A stretch of 64,000 nt of DNA from CAYFQV01 sp964413635 (lineage in GTDB: Bacteria; Spirochaetota; Spirochaetia; DSM-27196; PWMO01). The stretch is taken from contig CAYPTH010000003.1 in assembly GCA_964413635.1 (NCBI GenBank), forward strand, positions 1-64,000. Reading direction: 5' to 3'. Below the pieces are notes generated by a model. The model was given only the letters and a program-made list of their open reading frames with translations, did not search any database and was not told the DNA's origin. Positions 48,401 to 57,019 of this stretch are shown in pieces. How positions within the stretch are numbered: position 1 is the stretch's first letter; each line of letters starts with the position of its first letter. The position numbers were made by a program, and so were the translations under genes.

Positions 48401-49504
48401 ATGCGTGGCGAGCTACTGCTTCTTTCGACCAGGTCGACCATGGAGTACGCGGCTGAGGTGGCGTACCATCTCGAGACCTTTCCCGAGGTGAATGCAGAAT
48501 ACCGACTCAGGGACACAGTGTCGCGTCTTCGTCCTGTTCGCTTTGCCGACGGCGAAATGGAGGTAGAGGTGAACACGACGCTTCGGGGCAAGGACGTTTT
48601 TGTCTTCGCAAGTGCCGGGCGCAACGACCTCGATCTGTCCGTCGAGGAAAACAAGCTCGAGCTGTATCACGCCGTGGATGCGCTGCAACGCAGCCAGGCG
48701 GAACGCATTACCGTGTTCGAACCCTACTGCTCCTCGTCACGGTCGGACCGTACGACTCGCCGAAACTCAGTGGGGTTCTGGGTCCACTACAAGACGCTCG
48801 TGAGCCTTGGGACGAACCACATTATCACCTATCAGCTCCACTCCGAGAAGTCGCGGACGATAGTCGACCCCACCGTGTGTGCCATTGACGATATCCCGGC
48901 CAACGCTCTGGTGGCGGAGTTTCTTTGTGACAACTTCGTTCGCACCAGGGACCGCCTCGAGGACTACGTACGAGATAATTGGGTCTTCTGTTCCGTTGAC
49001 GCCGGTGGAGAGGGAATTGCGAAGAAGTACGCGAACGCCTTCGGGACCGATCTCGTAATAGCCCACAAGCATCGTGACTACACGAAGACCAATACGGTGG
49101 AGTCGATCAACATTCTCTCCGATTCACCCATAGAGGGCAAAGAGATCTGGATTGTAGATGACATGATAGATACGGCCGGCTCGGTGGAGCGACTGGTCCG
49201 AGAACTGAACAAACGCGATGTTGCGAAGATTCACATTGTCGCCATTCATGCAGTGCTGTCCGATCCCGCAACTGCACGACTCACTCGACTCTATGAAGAG
49301 GGGCTTCTTCACAGTCTCGTGGTCGCAGATACCCTAAAGTGCGGCCCCGATCTCCGCGAACAGCTTCCCTTTGTGCACGTCGTACCCTCGGCACGGCTCA
49401 GCGCGGAGATCGTGCTGCGGATGCACCGAGAAGAGTCCCTCTCTCCCTTCTTTGAGACATTTGACCCACGTGCCTACATGAGTCGACTAAAACTCTCGAC
49501 GTGA
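48401..49504 (+). CDS. prs: Ribose-phosphate pyrophosphokinase (PRPP synthetase), divergent
   Basis: 367 aa. Makes PRPP from ribose-5-phosphate and ATP for nucleotide, His and Trp synthesis. Start ATG 48401 gives the expected N-terminus (RGELLLLSTRSTMEYAAEVAYHL). PRPP-binding motif WIVDDMIDTAGSVERLV (about 246-262), an FADGEMEVEV strand near 49-58, ATP-binding EPYCSSSRSDRTTRRNSV and VSLGTNHIITYQLHS. It is longer than the usual 310-320 aa and diverges in the flexible loop. The frame opens at 48347, but that start lies in the promoter. It overlaps the 3' end of dtd by 18 bp, tail to tail. Confidence 0.9.
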   Translation: MRGELLLLSTRSTMEYAAEVAYHLETFPEVNAEYRLRDTVSRLRPVRFADGEMEVEVNTTLRGKDVFVFASAGRNDLDLSVEENKLELYHAVDALQRSQAERITVFEPYCSSSRSDRTTRRNSVGFWVHYKTLVSLGTNHIITYQLHSEKSRTIVDPTVCAIDDIPANALVAEFLCDNFVRTRDRLEDYVRDNWVFCSVDAGGEGIAKKYANAFGTDLVIAHKHRDYTKTNTVESINILSDSPIEGKEIWIVDDMIDTAGSVERLVRELNKRDVAKIHIVAIHAVLSDPATARLTRLYEEGLLHSLVVADTLKCGPDLREQLPFVHVVPSARLSAEIVLRMHREESLSPFFETFDPRAYMSRLKLST

Positions 49505-49936
49505 GTCAATGAGAATGGTCATGGGACCGTCATTGACGGAAGCGACGTCCATGTGAGCCCGAAAGATCCCGGTTTCAACGTTCAGATCGTTGCTTCGAAG
49601 CGATTCCACGAAACGTTCGTACCAGTATTCTCCCGCCTCCGCTCCGGCGGCGCGGTTGTACGAGGGCCGTCGTCCCTTCCTCGTGTCACCGTAGAGGGTG
49701 AATTGAGAAATGACCAAAGCGTTTCCTGCCGCCTCCACAAGGGAGAGATTCGGGGTGCCGTTCTCGTCATCGAATACGCGCAACCCGGCGACTTTCCGAG
49801 ACAGATAGTCCAGGTCACGCTCCTCGTCGTCCGCAGCCACGCCGAGGTAGATCAATACTCCCCGGCCAATGCTGCCGACCGCGTCTCCGTCGACCGAAAC
49901 CGTGCAGCTGTGTACGCGTTGAACCACGGCACGCAC
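49487..49936 (-). CDS. dtd: D-aminoacyl-tRNA deacylase
   Basis: 149 aa. Hydrolyses D-aminoacyl (and glycyl-mischarged) tRNAs. Family signatures are SQFTLYGDTRKGRRPSY (catalytic Thr) and NDGPMTILID (the cross-subunit Gly-Pro motif). Typical length. Begins 2 bp after the TPR gene stop, the last gene of that operon. Confidence 0.95.
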   Translation of the reverse strand: MRAVVQRVHSCTVSVDGDAVGSIGRGVLIYLGVAADDEERDLDYLSRKVAGLRVFDDENGTPNLSLVEAAGNALVISQFTLYGDTRKGRRPSYNRAAGAEAGEYWYERFVESLRSNDLNVETGIFRAHMDVASVNDGPMTILIDSRREF

Positions 49937-49938
49937 TT

Positions 49939-51036
49939 CTACTCTTCTCCCAGGAGTCGTCGGATAGACACTACCGCGATCCGGGTCAATCGATCCTTCT
50001 CGACCTCAACCTGTCCAATGATTTCCACGGACTCACCCGCATCTATGGAGACGCCAAAGGGCACCGCTGCCGATACGACGCCCTCGAGAACGCGCCCATC
50101 CTCGTATCCAACCATCAGGTCAAAACTGATTGTCTCACCAACGGAGAGGTTTGCCACTCGACCGCGCCACCGAACGTAGCAGCCCTGGTAGAGCCAGGGC
50201 TCCGAGACAACGTCGTCATACGCAAAGTTGTCCTGAAAGGATGAGAAGTCGGGAGTCTGAATGTATTCGGTCAACAGCGAAGCGCGCTCCTTCACAGCGG
50301 AGGAGGCGTTGGAGTTCAAGATGCGGTTGATTTCTCGCCGCGCCATATTGTCGCGGAAGTTGTGGAAGTAACCTGCGGCTCGATCGAATATGCGCTCTAC
50401 CTCGTCCTCCGTAAAGACATATCGAAACTCGCCTTCATAGCCGATCCACGAATCAGGTTCTTGGTTGAATCGGGCAAGCTCCTCGCCTTCACGGGGAGGA
50501 GGTCCCTCTTCTTGCGTCAGAATACCGCTCATCGATACGAGATAGCCTCCGACCCCGACTGCGATCACGACCGCGCCGACAATCGCCAATCGTCGCAGCA
50601 GGAGTCCTCGACGTGGTGAGGGGGGAAGGAGAGCTCGAACTTCGCGCTCGCTCAGGTCCTGGGCCAGCGCAGTCGGATTCTCCGCCTGGCGGACCAAGTT
50701 CAAGCCCTTCTTCGCCAGTTTGTCCCCTGGGTCGAGCTCCAGCGCATCCAGCCAGGTCTGTATGGCGTCCGTGGGCCGCCGGCGCTTGAGCTCCGCCACC
50801 GCCAGCGCGTCCAACACCCGGGGGTTGTCGCGATCGAGTTGACTGCTCCTGCTGAGGAAGGAGTACGCCCCACCGTAGTCTCCGGTGCGAAGGCATGAAA
50901 AACCGAGAAGCTCATAGAACCGCGGGTTCTCTCGATAGGCAAAGACCTGCGGCTCGAGGTGACGAATGACTTCCCCGTACCGGCCCTGGTGATACAGTCG
51001 CTCCGCCGCGCGCAGGCCCCGAGCTTTTTCCGACAT
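49939..51036 (-). CDS. TPR protein with central membrane helix
   Basis: 365 aa. Cytoplasmic N-terminal TPR region about 1-120 (AERLYHQGRYGEVIRHLEPQVFAYRE, YELLGFSCLRTGDYGGAYSFLSRSSQL, ALAVAELKRRRPTDAIQTWLDALELDPGD), a membrane helix about 150-170 (LLLRRLAIVGAVVIAVGVGGYLV) and an extracytoplasmic C-terminal part of about 190 residues with beta strands (SWIGYEGEFRYVFTEDEV, YQGCYVRWRGRVANLSVG, VEIIGQVEVEKDRLTRIAVVSI). The topology, TPR inside and a beta domain outside, suggests a trans-membrane link. No family named. Confidence 0.7.
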   Translation of the reverse strand: MSEKARGLRAAERLYHQGRYGEVIRHLEPQVFAYRENPRFYELLGFSCLRTGDYGGAYSFLSRSSQLDRDNPRVLDALAVAELKRRRPTDAIQTWLDALELDPGDKLAKKGLNLVRQAENPTALAQDLSEREVRALLPPSPRRGLLLRRLAIVGAVVIAVGVGGYLVSMSGILTQEEGPPPREGEELARFNQEPDSWIGYEGEFRYVFTEDEVERIFDRAAGYFHNFRDNMARREINRILNSNASSAVKERASLLTEYIQTPDFSSFQDNFAYDDVVSEPWLYQGCYVRWRGRVANLSVGETISFDLMVGYEDGRVLEGVVSAAVPFGVSIDAGESVEIIGQVEVEKDRLTRIAVVSIRRLLGEE

Positions 51037-51041
51037 TCCGC

Positions 51042-52106
51042 TTACTGATCCGAAATTGCGTTTTTCCGCGCTTCCAGTTCGTCCAGGAGCCGCTGTATCA
51101 GCTCGAGATCCTCTTTGGAGGCTTCTTCTGGATTGGCGAGAAGCCGGTCTATCTCTTCAACAACTTCGTTTATGGCCAACACCTCTTGCAGAAGCGCGTC
51201 CGTCGTCGTCAAGGCTTCGCCTTCACCTTCGTTCTCCAGCATCCCGGCAAGGTCGCTTCGCTGCCCCCCCGACCCAAAGCCTGCTTCGTCGTAATTGCCG
51301 ATAAAGGTCGTAATTGTCCGGCTTTGTCCCGGCTCGAGCGTACGCCCTGCGTAGTAGATCGCTGCAGCCGAATCGTTTATGGAGTACGGAAGCAAGGAGA
51401 AGTTTCTGCCGGCTTGGACGGTGTAGCTGAACCGGGCGTCCGACAATCGCTTCCAATTGGCGAAGACCACCCGCTCCGGGCTCGTCGTTTCGCTACCGGA
51501 TATCATGTACTGAAACCCTACACCATCGTACTGATCCGATAGAGAGGCGAAAAACGTGTTGCTTGCATTCGGACGGATGGACTGCTCGCCCTCAATCGGG
51601 CTTCCGTCGGCGGTAACAAAATGAGCATCGCCGCCCTCGGACAGGGAGGTGTCCAGCAGGATGCGCAGTCCAACCTCTCGCGCGCTCTCAGACACGTTGG
51701 TAATGGAGAGTGTCATCTTTACCCCGTTGACCAGCCGGGCGCTTGGCGAGCTCACGAAAGAGAAGCTTTGCCGAACCTCCAGCGTTCCCGAGGCGAACAC
51801 GAAGGCCGGCTCCCTCCTGTCCGTTTCTGTGCGGAGCGTGAAGACGCCCGCATCTCCAAGCCGGTGAACCTGACCCGCGTCGGTCACACTGATACCAGAT
51901 GTGCGAGGATCCCGCGCGAAAAAGAGCGGCGTGTACTCGTCCGTCCGGAGATCTCTCAGATAGCTCAAGCTGAAGCGTCCAACATCCTCGTGAAGCGTGA
52001 GCCTGATGCGTCCTTCCTCGAATTCTACCGCCGCCAGCGGAAGCGCGAACCCAAGGAGAAACGCCACTGTGAGGATGACTGCTGGGATGCGACGAAGATC
52101 TCTCAT
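51042..52106 (-). CDS. Exported beta-rich protein of unknown function
   Basis: 354 aa. Signal peptide about 1-27 (AVILTVAFLLGFALPLAA). The mature part has regular beta strands (FEEGRIRLTLHEDVGRFSLSYL, AFVFASGTLEVRQSFSFVSSPSARLVNGVKMTLSITNVSESAREVGLRILLDTS) and a repeated strand-turn pattern similar to bacterial beta-sandwich proteins. C-terminal helical coiled coil about 310-354 (VVEEIDRLLANPEEASKEDLELIQRLLDELEA). Lies 5 bp from the TPR protein and 1 bp from the coiled-coil TPR gene. I recognise no family. Confidence 0.65.
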   Translation of the reverse strand: MRDLRRIPAVILTVAFLLGFALPLAAVEFEEGRIRLTLHEDVGRFSLSYLRDLRTDEYTPLFFARDPRTSGISVTDAGQVHRLGDAGVFTLRTETDRREPAFVFASGTLEVRQSFSFVSSPSARLVNGVKMTLSITNVSESAREVGLRILLDTSLSEGGDAHFVTADGSPIEGEQSIRPNASNTFFASLSDQYDGVGFQYMISGSETTSPERVVFANWKRLSDARFSYTVQAGRNFSLLPYSINDSAAAIYYAGRTLEPGQSRTITTFIGNYDEAGFGSGGQRSDLAGMLENEGEGEALTTTDALLQEVLAINEVVEEIDRLLANPEEASKEDLELIQRLLDELEARKNAISDQ

Positions 52107-52107
52107 A

Positions 52108-53145
52108 TTACTGCCCCACCTCCGCGTTTCGCAGCAATTCCCGAACGAAGAACTCCTTCAACTCGAGTGCTCGCTCCTTCGCGGCAACCAGCGCCCTGGT
52201 CGACGGGGCGAGCTCGTCCAATTCACCTTCCCGAGCCGGTGCGGCCGAAGTCGGTTCCTGTCGTTCCGCTTCCGACGCCGTCGCTCGAGCCTCAGAGAGC
52301 CGATCCCGAAGGTTCTGGATCTCCGCCGTCAAGTCATCTATCCGCGTGTCTTTCTGTTGCACCTCTTGGCGCAAGCTGTTTTGCTGCTGAGTCAAACGCT
52401 GCACTTCAGATTGGAGGCTGAGCTGCCGATCCTCCGAAATCTGGCGTTGATAGTCGGATATTGCAGCCTCGAATGACTGCTCCCGTTCCTGAAACTCCTC
52501 AACCGCCTTCACATACTCCTCATGACTCCACTGCAGCAACTTGAGCAGTTCCTCCTCGCGACGCCTGAGGTCAATGATAGAAAGCCGATACTGAGCGGGC
52601 TCCGCCCGATAGCTGCGTGGGTACTGCTCCGTCACGGTCCGAAACGCTTGCTCGGCTCGGTCGAAGTGTCCCAAGGCAAAAAGCGACTCTCCTATCCAGT
52701 AGTAGGAATTTGCGACGAAGGGGGATTGCGGATGTTCGTTCACGAAAGCCTCGAGGGCGCGGATGGACTGTTCGTAGTCACCCTGCAAATACAGGAGTCG
52801 CCCGTTCTCGTAGGCTCCTTCTACGTAGTAGGGGTTATCCGGATAGTTCGCAAGGAAGAACTCGAGGTTGTCTGCCGCCTCGTTCAGCCGCCCAAGCGCA
52901 ATGGCGGACTTCGCGATCCAGAAATACGCATCCCCGTGAAGGCGTTCGTAGGAGTCCTGCGAGAGCAGCTCCCGAAAGGTCACGAGAGCTTGCTCGAATT
53001 GACCCGCCTCGTAGCGGTCAATTGCCTCATTGAAAATTGCCGACGCCGAGTCCGTCGATGAATCCTGCGCCGGTGCTCCGACAATACCGAGCAGGACGAA
53101 CAGGGCGGTTAGCGCCATAATACGTTGGGCGGTTGTACTCATCAT
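52108..53145 (-). CDS. Exported TPR and coiled-coil protein (CpoB/YbgF-like)
   Basis: About 345 aa (GTG 53148, ATG 53145 and ATG 53142 are adjacent in-frame starts). Signal peptide about 1-26 (LTALFVLLGIVGAPA), four TPR units (AIFNEAIDRYEAGQFEQALVTFREL, AYFWIAKSAIALGRLNEAADNLEFF, AYENGRLLYLQGDYEQSIRALEAFV, SYYWIGESLFALGHFDRAEQAFRTV), then a long coiled coil about 205-295 and a Ser/Ala linker. CpoB/YbgF has the coiled coil before the TPR, whereas here it is reversed, so homology is loose. Probably periplasmic, in wall or envelope organisation. Confidence 0.7.
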   Translation of the reverse strand: MMSTTAQRIMALTALFVLLGIVGAPAQDSSTDSASAIFNEAIDRYEAGQFEQALVTFRELLSQDSYERLHGDAYFWIAKSAIALGRLNEAADNLEFFLANYPDNPYYVEGAYENGRLLYLQGDYEQSIRALEAFVNEHPQSPFVANSYYWIGESLFALGHFDRAEQAFRTVTEQYPRSYRAEPAQYRLSIIDLRRREEELLKLLQWSHEEYVKAVEEFQEREQSFEAAISDYQRQISEDRQLSLQSEVQRLTQQQNSLRQEVQQKDTRIDDLTAEIQNLRDRLSEARATASEAERQEPTSAAPAREGELDELAPSTRALVAAKERALELKEFFVRELLRNAEVGQ

Positions 53146-53239
53146 CACTTCCCTGAAATTATCGGCATTCCCTAAAAACCGCTGAACCGAGTGCGCTCAT
53201 GATAGCGCAAGCGTCCACGGGTGGCAAACCATCATCACG

Positions 53240-53269
53240 TTGACTGACCGGCGCCATCTAATGTATTAA
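53240..53269 (+). promoter_or_regulatory. Promoter of the greA operon
   Basis: TTGACT (53240-53245), 18 nt, TATTAA (53264-53269). It gives a leader of about 20 nt before the ATG at 53297. A GAGAGGA sequence is near the start of that leader, at a distance of about 19 nt from the start codon, so it is not an ideal ribosome-binding site. Confidence 0.6.
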
Positions 53270-53296
53270 TAGAGAGGACAGTAAGATATATGGATT

Positions 53297-54250
53297 ATGT
53301 CTCGAATCATCTCCGAACGGCAGGGGGATACTGTCAGCCAGACTATTGGACGCGCATACGAGCTGGTCAAGCAGCATCAGCTCGGAGAAGCTTTGCGTCT
53401 TCTCGAAGAGGCTCTCGCTGAAGACTTCGACAATTCGGAAGTCGTTTCGTCACTGAAATATCTGAACTTCTGGAAAGATCGGCAAGAGAAAGTCGAGGAG
53501 ATCTCGAACCGGTTCGAGAGAGGGGAGTATCTCCTTTCCCAGTGGAAGTTGTTTCAGGGCTTCCTCCACCGCGTCGGATCAGCGTCGGAAAGGTGCCTAT
53601 ACGTAATTCGGCACCATGTCTTTGATACTGCTCTTCAGAATTATCTGACTGTGTATCAGGACGGGACGACGACAGACTCCGAGTTGCTTCTTCGCCTCGG
53701 GCGCTGCCACAAGTGGAAGGGCGACTACCAGAAGGCGCTCGAGTTCCTCAAGAAAGGAGCTTCTGAGCGTCCCGACAGCGCGGAGATGTTGGCTGAGCTT
53801 GCTGATTGCTACGCCATGGTCAACGAAGTTCAGCGTGCGAAGGTCTTTTTTCGCGAAGCCTTCTTCGTAGATCCACAAGGCGTGGATCTATCGAATCTCG
53901 AGTCCGGCTTGATCCATCGTCTGGTGGAAAGCGTCGTTGAGATGGGCATTTCCGGGAAAGCTGTCAATGAGTGGGTGCCGGTATATGGAGTGCTGTTCGG
54001 AGTTTTCACGGTGAAGCGCGAATTGCGATCCATTGAGTACGGCAAGTTGAAACAATCGATTTATGCGCTCGAACGCGAGCATGAGGCGGCGCCGAACCCT
54101 GGAGACCGAGTTACTGCGCGCCTCATTAACAAATACTTCTGGTTGATTGACCATTACGTTCACACGAACGAGGACTCGGCGAAGATCGATGAAGTGCTGC
54201 TTCGCCTCAGGGGTCTCAACAGCCAGATTTATCGACAGTACGTCAACTGA
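53297..54250 (+). CDS. TPR-like partner of the GreA fusion protein
   Basis: 317 aa, cytoplasmic, helical with TPR-like repeats (AYELVKQHQLGEALRLLEEALAEDFD, LLRLGRCHKWKGDYQKALEFLKKGASERPD, LAELADCYAMVNEVQRAKVFFREAFFVDP). No enzymatic motif. Its gene directly precedes the long GreA gene (18 bp gap); I recall the same pair in Treponema. The consistent pairing suggests that the two proteins work together on transcription, but this is inference. Confidence 0.75.
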   Translation: MSRIISERQGDTVSQTIGRAYELVKQHQLGEALRLLEEALAEDFDNSEVVSSLKYLNFWKDRQEKVEEISNRFERGEYLLSQWKLFQGFLHRVGSASERCLYVIRHHVFDTALQNYLTVYQDGTTTDSELLLRLGRCHKWKGDYQKALEFLKKGASERPDSAEMLAELADCYAMVNEVQRAKVFFREAFFVDPQGVDLSNLESGLIHRLVESVVEMGISGKAVNEWVPVYGVLFGVFTVKRELRSIEYGKLKQSIYALEREHEAAPNPGDRVTARLINKYFWLIDHYVHTNEDSAKIDEVLLRLRGLNSQIYRQYVN

Positions 54251-54268
54251 TTCAAGGAGTGGCCCGAG

Positions 54269-56989
54269 ATGGCGGAACAACAACAAACTACTGAACGCAC
54301 GGTACTAGATCAGGTCGGCGAGTTGCTGAACGAAGAGAAGTGGACTCGTGCCGCGCTCAACAGCTATACCGTCAACAATTTTCGAGAGCTCGATGAGGTT
54401 CTCAACACCGTGTTTGCCGAGAGCTTGCAGGATGATGTCAACGAAATGTGCGAAGAGCACCTGCAGCACACCAAGAACAGCATCATTGCGCTCTATCTGT
54501 CCGGGATCATTCACCTTCATCGACAGACTGTTGACGACACAAACCTCGTTGTGCTCATCAATATCTTCACAGACAATCACAAGTGGAGGATTGTCGAGTA
54601 TCTCGCCTCACGAATTCTCGACTTCGGTGAGAACAAGCACGCCTTGCGCACTCTCGCCGACTGTTACGACAGCGAGAACATGCAGGAACAGAAATACGAG
54701 GTCTGGGAGCGCCTGATTCGGGTCGACTTCGAGGAAGCCGACATTGTCCGCCGCCTTGCGGATCGCAAAGAGGAAGAGGGCGACATAGACACCGCCGTCG
54801 ACTACTACAAGAAAGCGCTCCACCGGTACATAAACAAGCGAAGCTTCAACAATATCAAAGAGATCTGGCATCGGCTCATTCAGTACGTTCCGGAGGAAAC
54901 CGAGTTCTTCTTCCACGCCGAACAAAAGATCGCCAAGTCCGTGAGTGAAGAGCGGGCGGTCCAGCTCCTCGAGGACTACTATCCGCACTTCAAGAAGAGC
55001 GGGAATTGGGACACCGCGATCGATGTGCTGAAACGGGTGCTCTCCTACGACACCCGCAACCCCTGGGCGCGAAAGGAGATTGTCGAGTGCTATACGGCGA
55101 AATATGCCGATCATAGTCACCTCGACGAGTACATTCGTCTTTCCAATCTCAATCAGAGCTGGCGCAATATACACGACGCTATTGCCGACTTCGAGAAGCA
55201 TATCTCCTTCGACGCCGGCAACTTCGTGTTCCACAGGTCATGGGGCGTCGGCATCATCCGGGAGATCAAAGACGAGTCCATTCGCATTGACTTTGCCCGC
55301 AAGCGGGGTCACGAGATGTCCCTCAAGATGGCGGTAAGCGCATTGGACATCCTCCCCAGAGACCACATCTGGGTCCTTCGAAGCGTATGGAAGAAGGAAA
55401 AGCTCCATGACAAGGTGAAGACCGATATCGTTTGGGCGCTCAAGGTTGTCATCAAGAGCCTTGGCAATGCCGCCGACATGAAGCGCATCAAGGCGGAACT
55501 GGTACCCCACATCCTCTCCCCCGGGGAGTGGTCATCCTGGAGCGCGAAGGCGCGCCAGATCCTCAAGACCAACAAACAGTTTGGGAACCTGACGGATAAG
55601 CTGGATCATTTCGTCGTACGAGATCAGCCGATTAGCTACGAGGAGAAGACCTTTAACAAGTTCAAGGCGGAGAAGACCTTCTTCGACCGCGTGAAGACCT
55701 TCAACGAATTCCTGGAGCACGTCGAGACAAGCGACGAGATCGGGACCGACAGCGAGTTCTTCCGGGAGATGTACGAGTACTTCGCGGGGTTTCTCCGCAG
55801 CCAAGGTGCAACGAACGAGTACGTTGTCTCCGCGAACTTGATTGTCCGTCGATTGGTCGAGAAGTATCCATTCTTGAACCCCGGAGTAGAGCTCGATTTC
55901 GGCCAACTCTTCGAAAGCATCAAGGACATGGAAGAGGTATTCACGGGCATTGAGAGCAATGATCTGCGAAAGCTGTTCCTCCAAGACATTCGGCGGTATG
56001 TGCCTGATTGGGCCGAGTACTATGCGCGGCTGTTCCCGTACCACCTCTCTCGCGACATTGTCCTGGAGTTGGAGAAGAACGGCCACATAGACAAGCTGAA
56101 CGAGCTCTTTACCACCGTGCACAACAACTACCGTGACATGCGCGAGGCCTTTGTGTGGTTGGTACGAAACTGCAAAGACGATACCTGGTTCCAGGATCTC
56201 GGCGTCCCGGAAGAGAAGATTCTCATCGGCATGGTCCATCTCCTCGACATTACCGCGCGAGAGATCGACAACCGAAAGGACGTGAGCGGGAACCGTAAGC
56301 TGCATCGCCAGATTCACAACTATCTCTTCAAAGACGAGCATCTGAACAGGTTCATTGACAACGCGGATCCCGAATCCTTGAACCGAATTTTCACACTGGT
56401 GAGCGACGTCAAGGATCTCGATCCGGCCATTGTCATTGAGCTCAAACAACGCATCCTCGATCGCTACCCGAACTTCAAGTTCTACGGCGAATCCGAGGCG
56501 GAAACGGTTAGTCGTGGCTTCATTGTTACTGCGAAGAGCTACGAGGCGAAGCAGGCTCAACTACGCCACATCCACGACGTCGAGGTGCCGGATAACAGCA
56601 AGGAGATCGCCGAGGCCGTAGCCCACGGTGACCTGAGCGAAAATGCCGAGTACAAGGCCGCCAAGGAGCGTCAAGACATGCTGAATTCGACGGCCGGCCG
56701 TCTCAAGGATGAGCTTGAACGAGCTCAGATCATTCGAAAGAGCGATGTGGATGCTTCGTCGATCTCATTCGGCACTCACGTGAAACTGACCAACCTCGAC
56801 ACCAACAAGACGGAGGAGTACACGGTCATGGGACCGTGGGAATCTGATCCGAACAAGTCAATCATTTCCTATCTCTCGCCATTGGGAAGCGAGCTCTACA
56901 ACCACAAGGAAGGCGAAGAGCTTCAATTCGAGATCAATGATCGAACGTACAACTACAGAGTCGAGGAGGTCACTCCGGCGGATTTCTAA
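54269..56989 (+). CDS. greA: GreA-domain transcription elongation factor with large helical N-terminal extension
   Basis: 906 aa. AAGGAG 11 nt before the ATG. Residues 1-750 are helical with TPR-like repeats and no enzyme motif. The last about 150 residues are a complete GreA: an antiparallel coiled coil with the acidic tip HGDLSENAEYKAAKE (Asp and Glu that stimulate transcript cleavage by RNA polymerase), then the FKBP-like C-terminal domain (FGTHVKLTNLDTNKTEEYTVMGPWESDP, ISYLSPLGSELYNHKEGEELQFEI). Usual GreA is about 158 aa. The giant form is a spirochaete feature as far as I know. It should rescue backtracked polymerase. What the extension binds is unknown. Confidence 0.9.
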   Translation: MAEQQQTTERTVLDQVGELLNEEKWTRAALNSYTVNNFRELDEVLNTVFAESLQDDVNEMCEEHLQHTKNSIIALYLSGIIHLHRQTVDDTNLVVLINIFTDNHKWRIVEYLASRILDFGENKHALRTLADCYDSENMQEQKYEVWERLIRVDFEEADIVRRLADRKEEEGDIDTAVDYYKKALHRYINKRSFNNIKEIWHRLIQYVPEETEFFFHAEQKIAKSVSEERAVQLLEDYYPHFKKSGNWDTAIDVLKRVLSYDTRNPWARKEIVECYTAKYADHSHLDEYIRLSNLNQSWRNIHDAIADFEKHISFDAGNFVFHRSWGVGIIREIKDESIRIDFARKRGHEMSLKMAVSALDILPRDHIWVLRSVWKKEKLHDKVKTDIVWALKVVIKSLGNAADMKRIKAELVPHILSPGEWSSWSAKARQILKTNKQFGNLTDKLDHFVVRDQPISYEEKTFNKFKAEKTFFDRVKTFNEFLEHVETSDEIGTDSEFFREMYEYFAGFLRSQGATNEYVVSANLIVRRLVEKYPFLNPGVELDFGQLFESIKDMEEVFTGIESNDLRKLFLQDIRRYVPDWAEYYARLFPYHLSRDIVLELEKNGHIDKLNELFTTVHNNYRDMREAFVWLVRNCKDDTWFQDLGVPEEKILIGMVHLLDITAREIDNRKDVSGNRKLHRQIHNYLFKDEHLNRFIDNADPESLNRIFTLVSDVKDLDPAIVIELKQRILDRYPNFKFYGESEAETVSRGFIVTAKSYEAKQAQLRHIHDVEVPDNSKEIAEAVAHGDLSENAEYKAAKERQDMLNSTAGRLKDELERAQIIRKSDVDASSISFGTHVKLTNLDTNKTEEYTVMGPWESDPNKSIISYLSPLGSELYNHKEGEELQFEINDRTYNYRVEEVTPADF

Positions 56990-57019
56990 TAGTGCCTTTG
57001 CGTGGCGGCGGCGTGCGGG

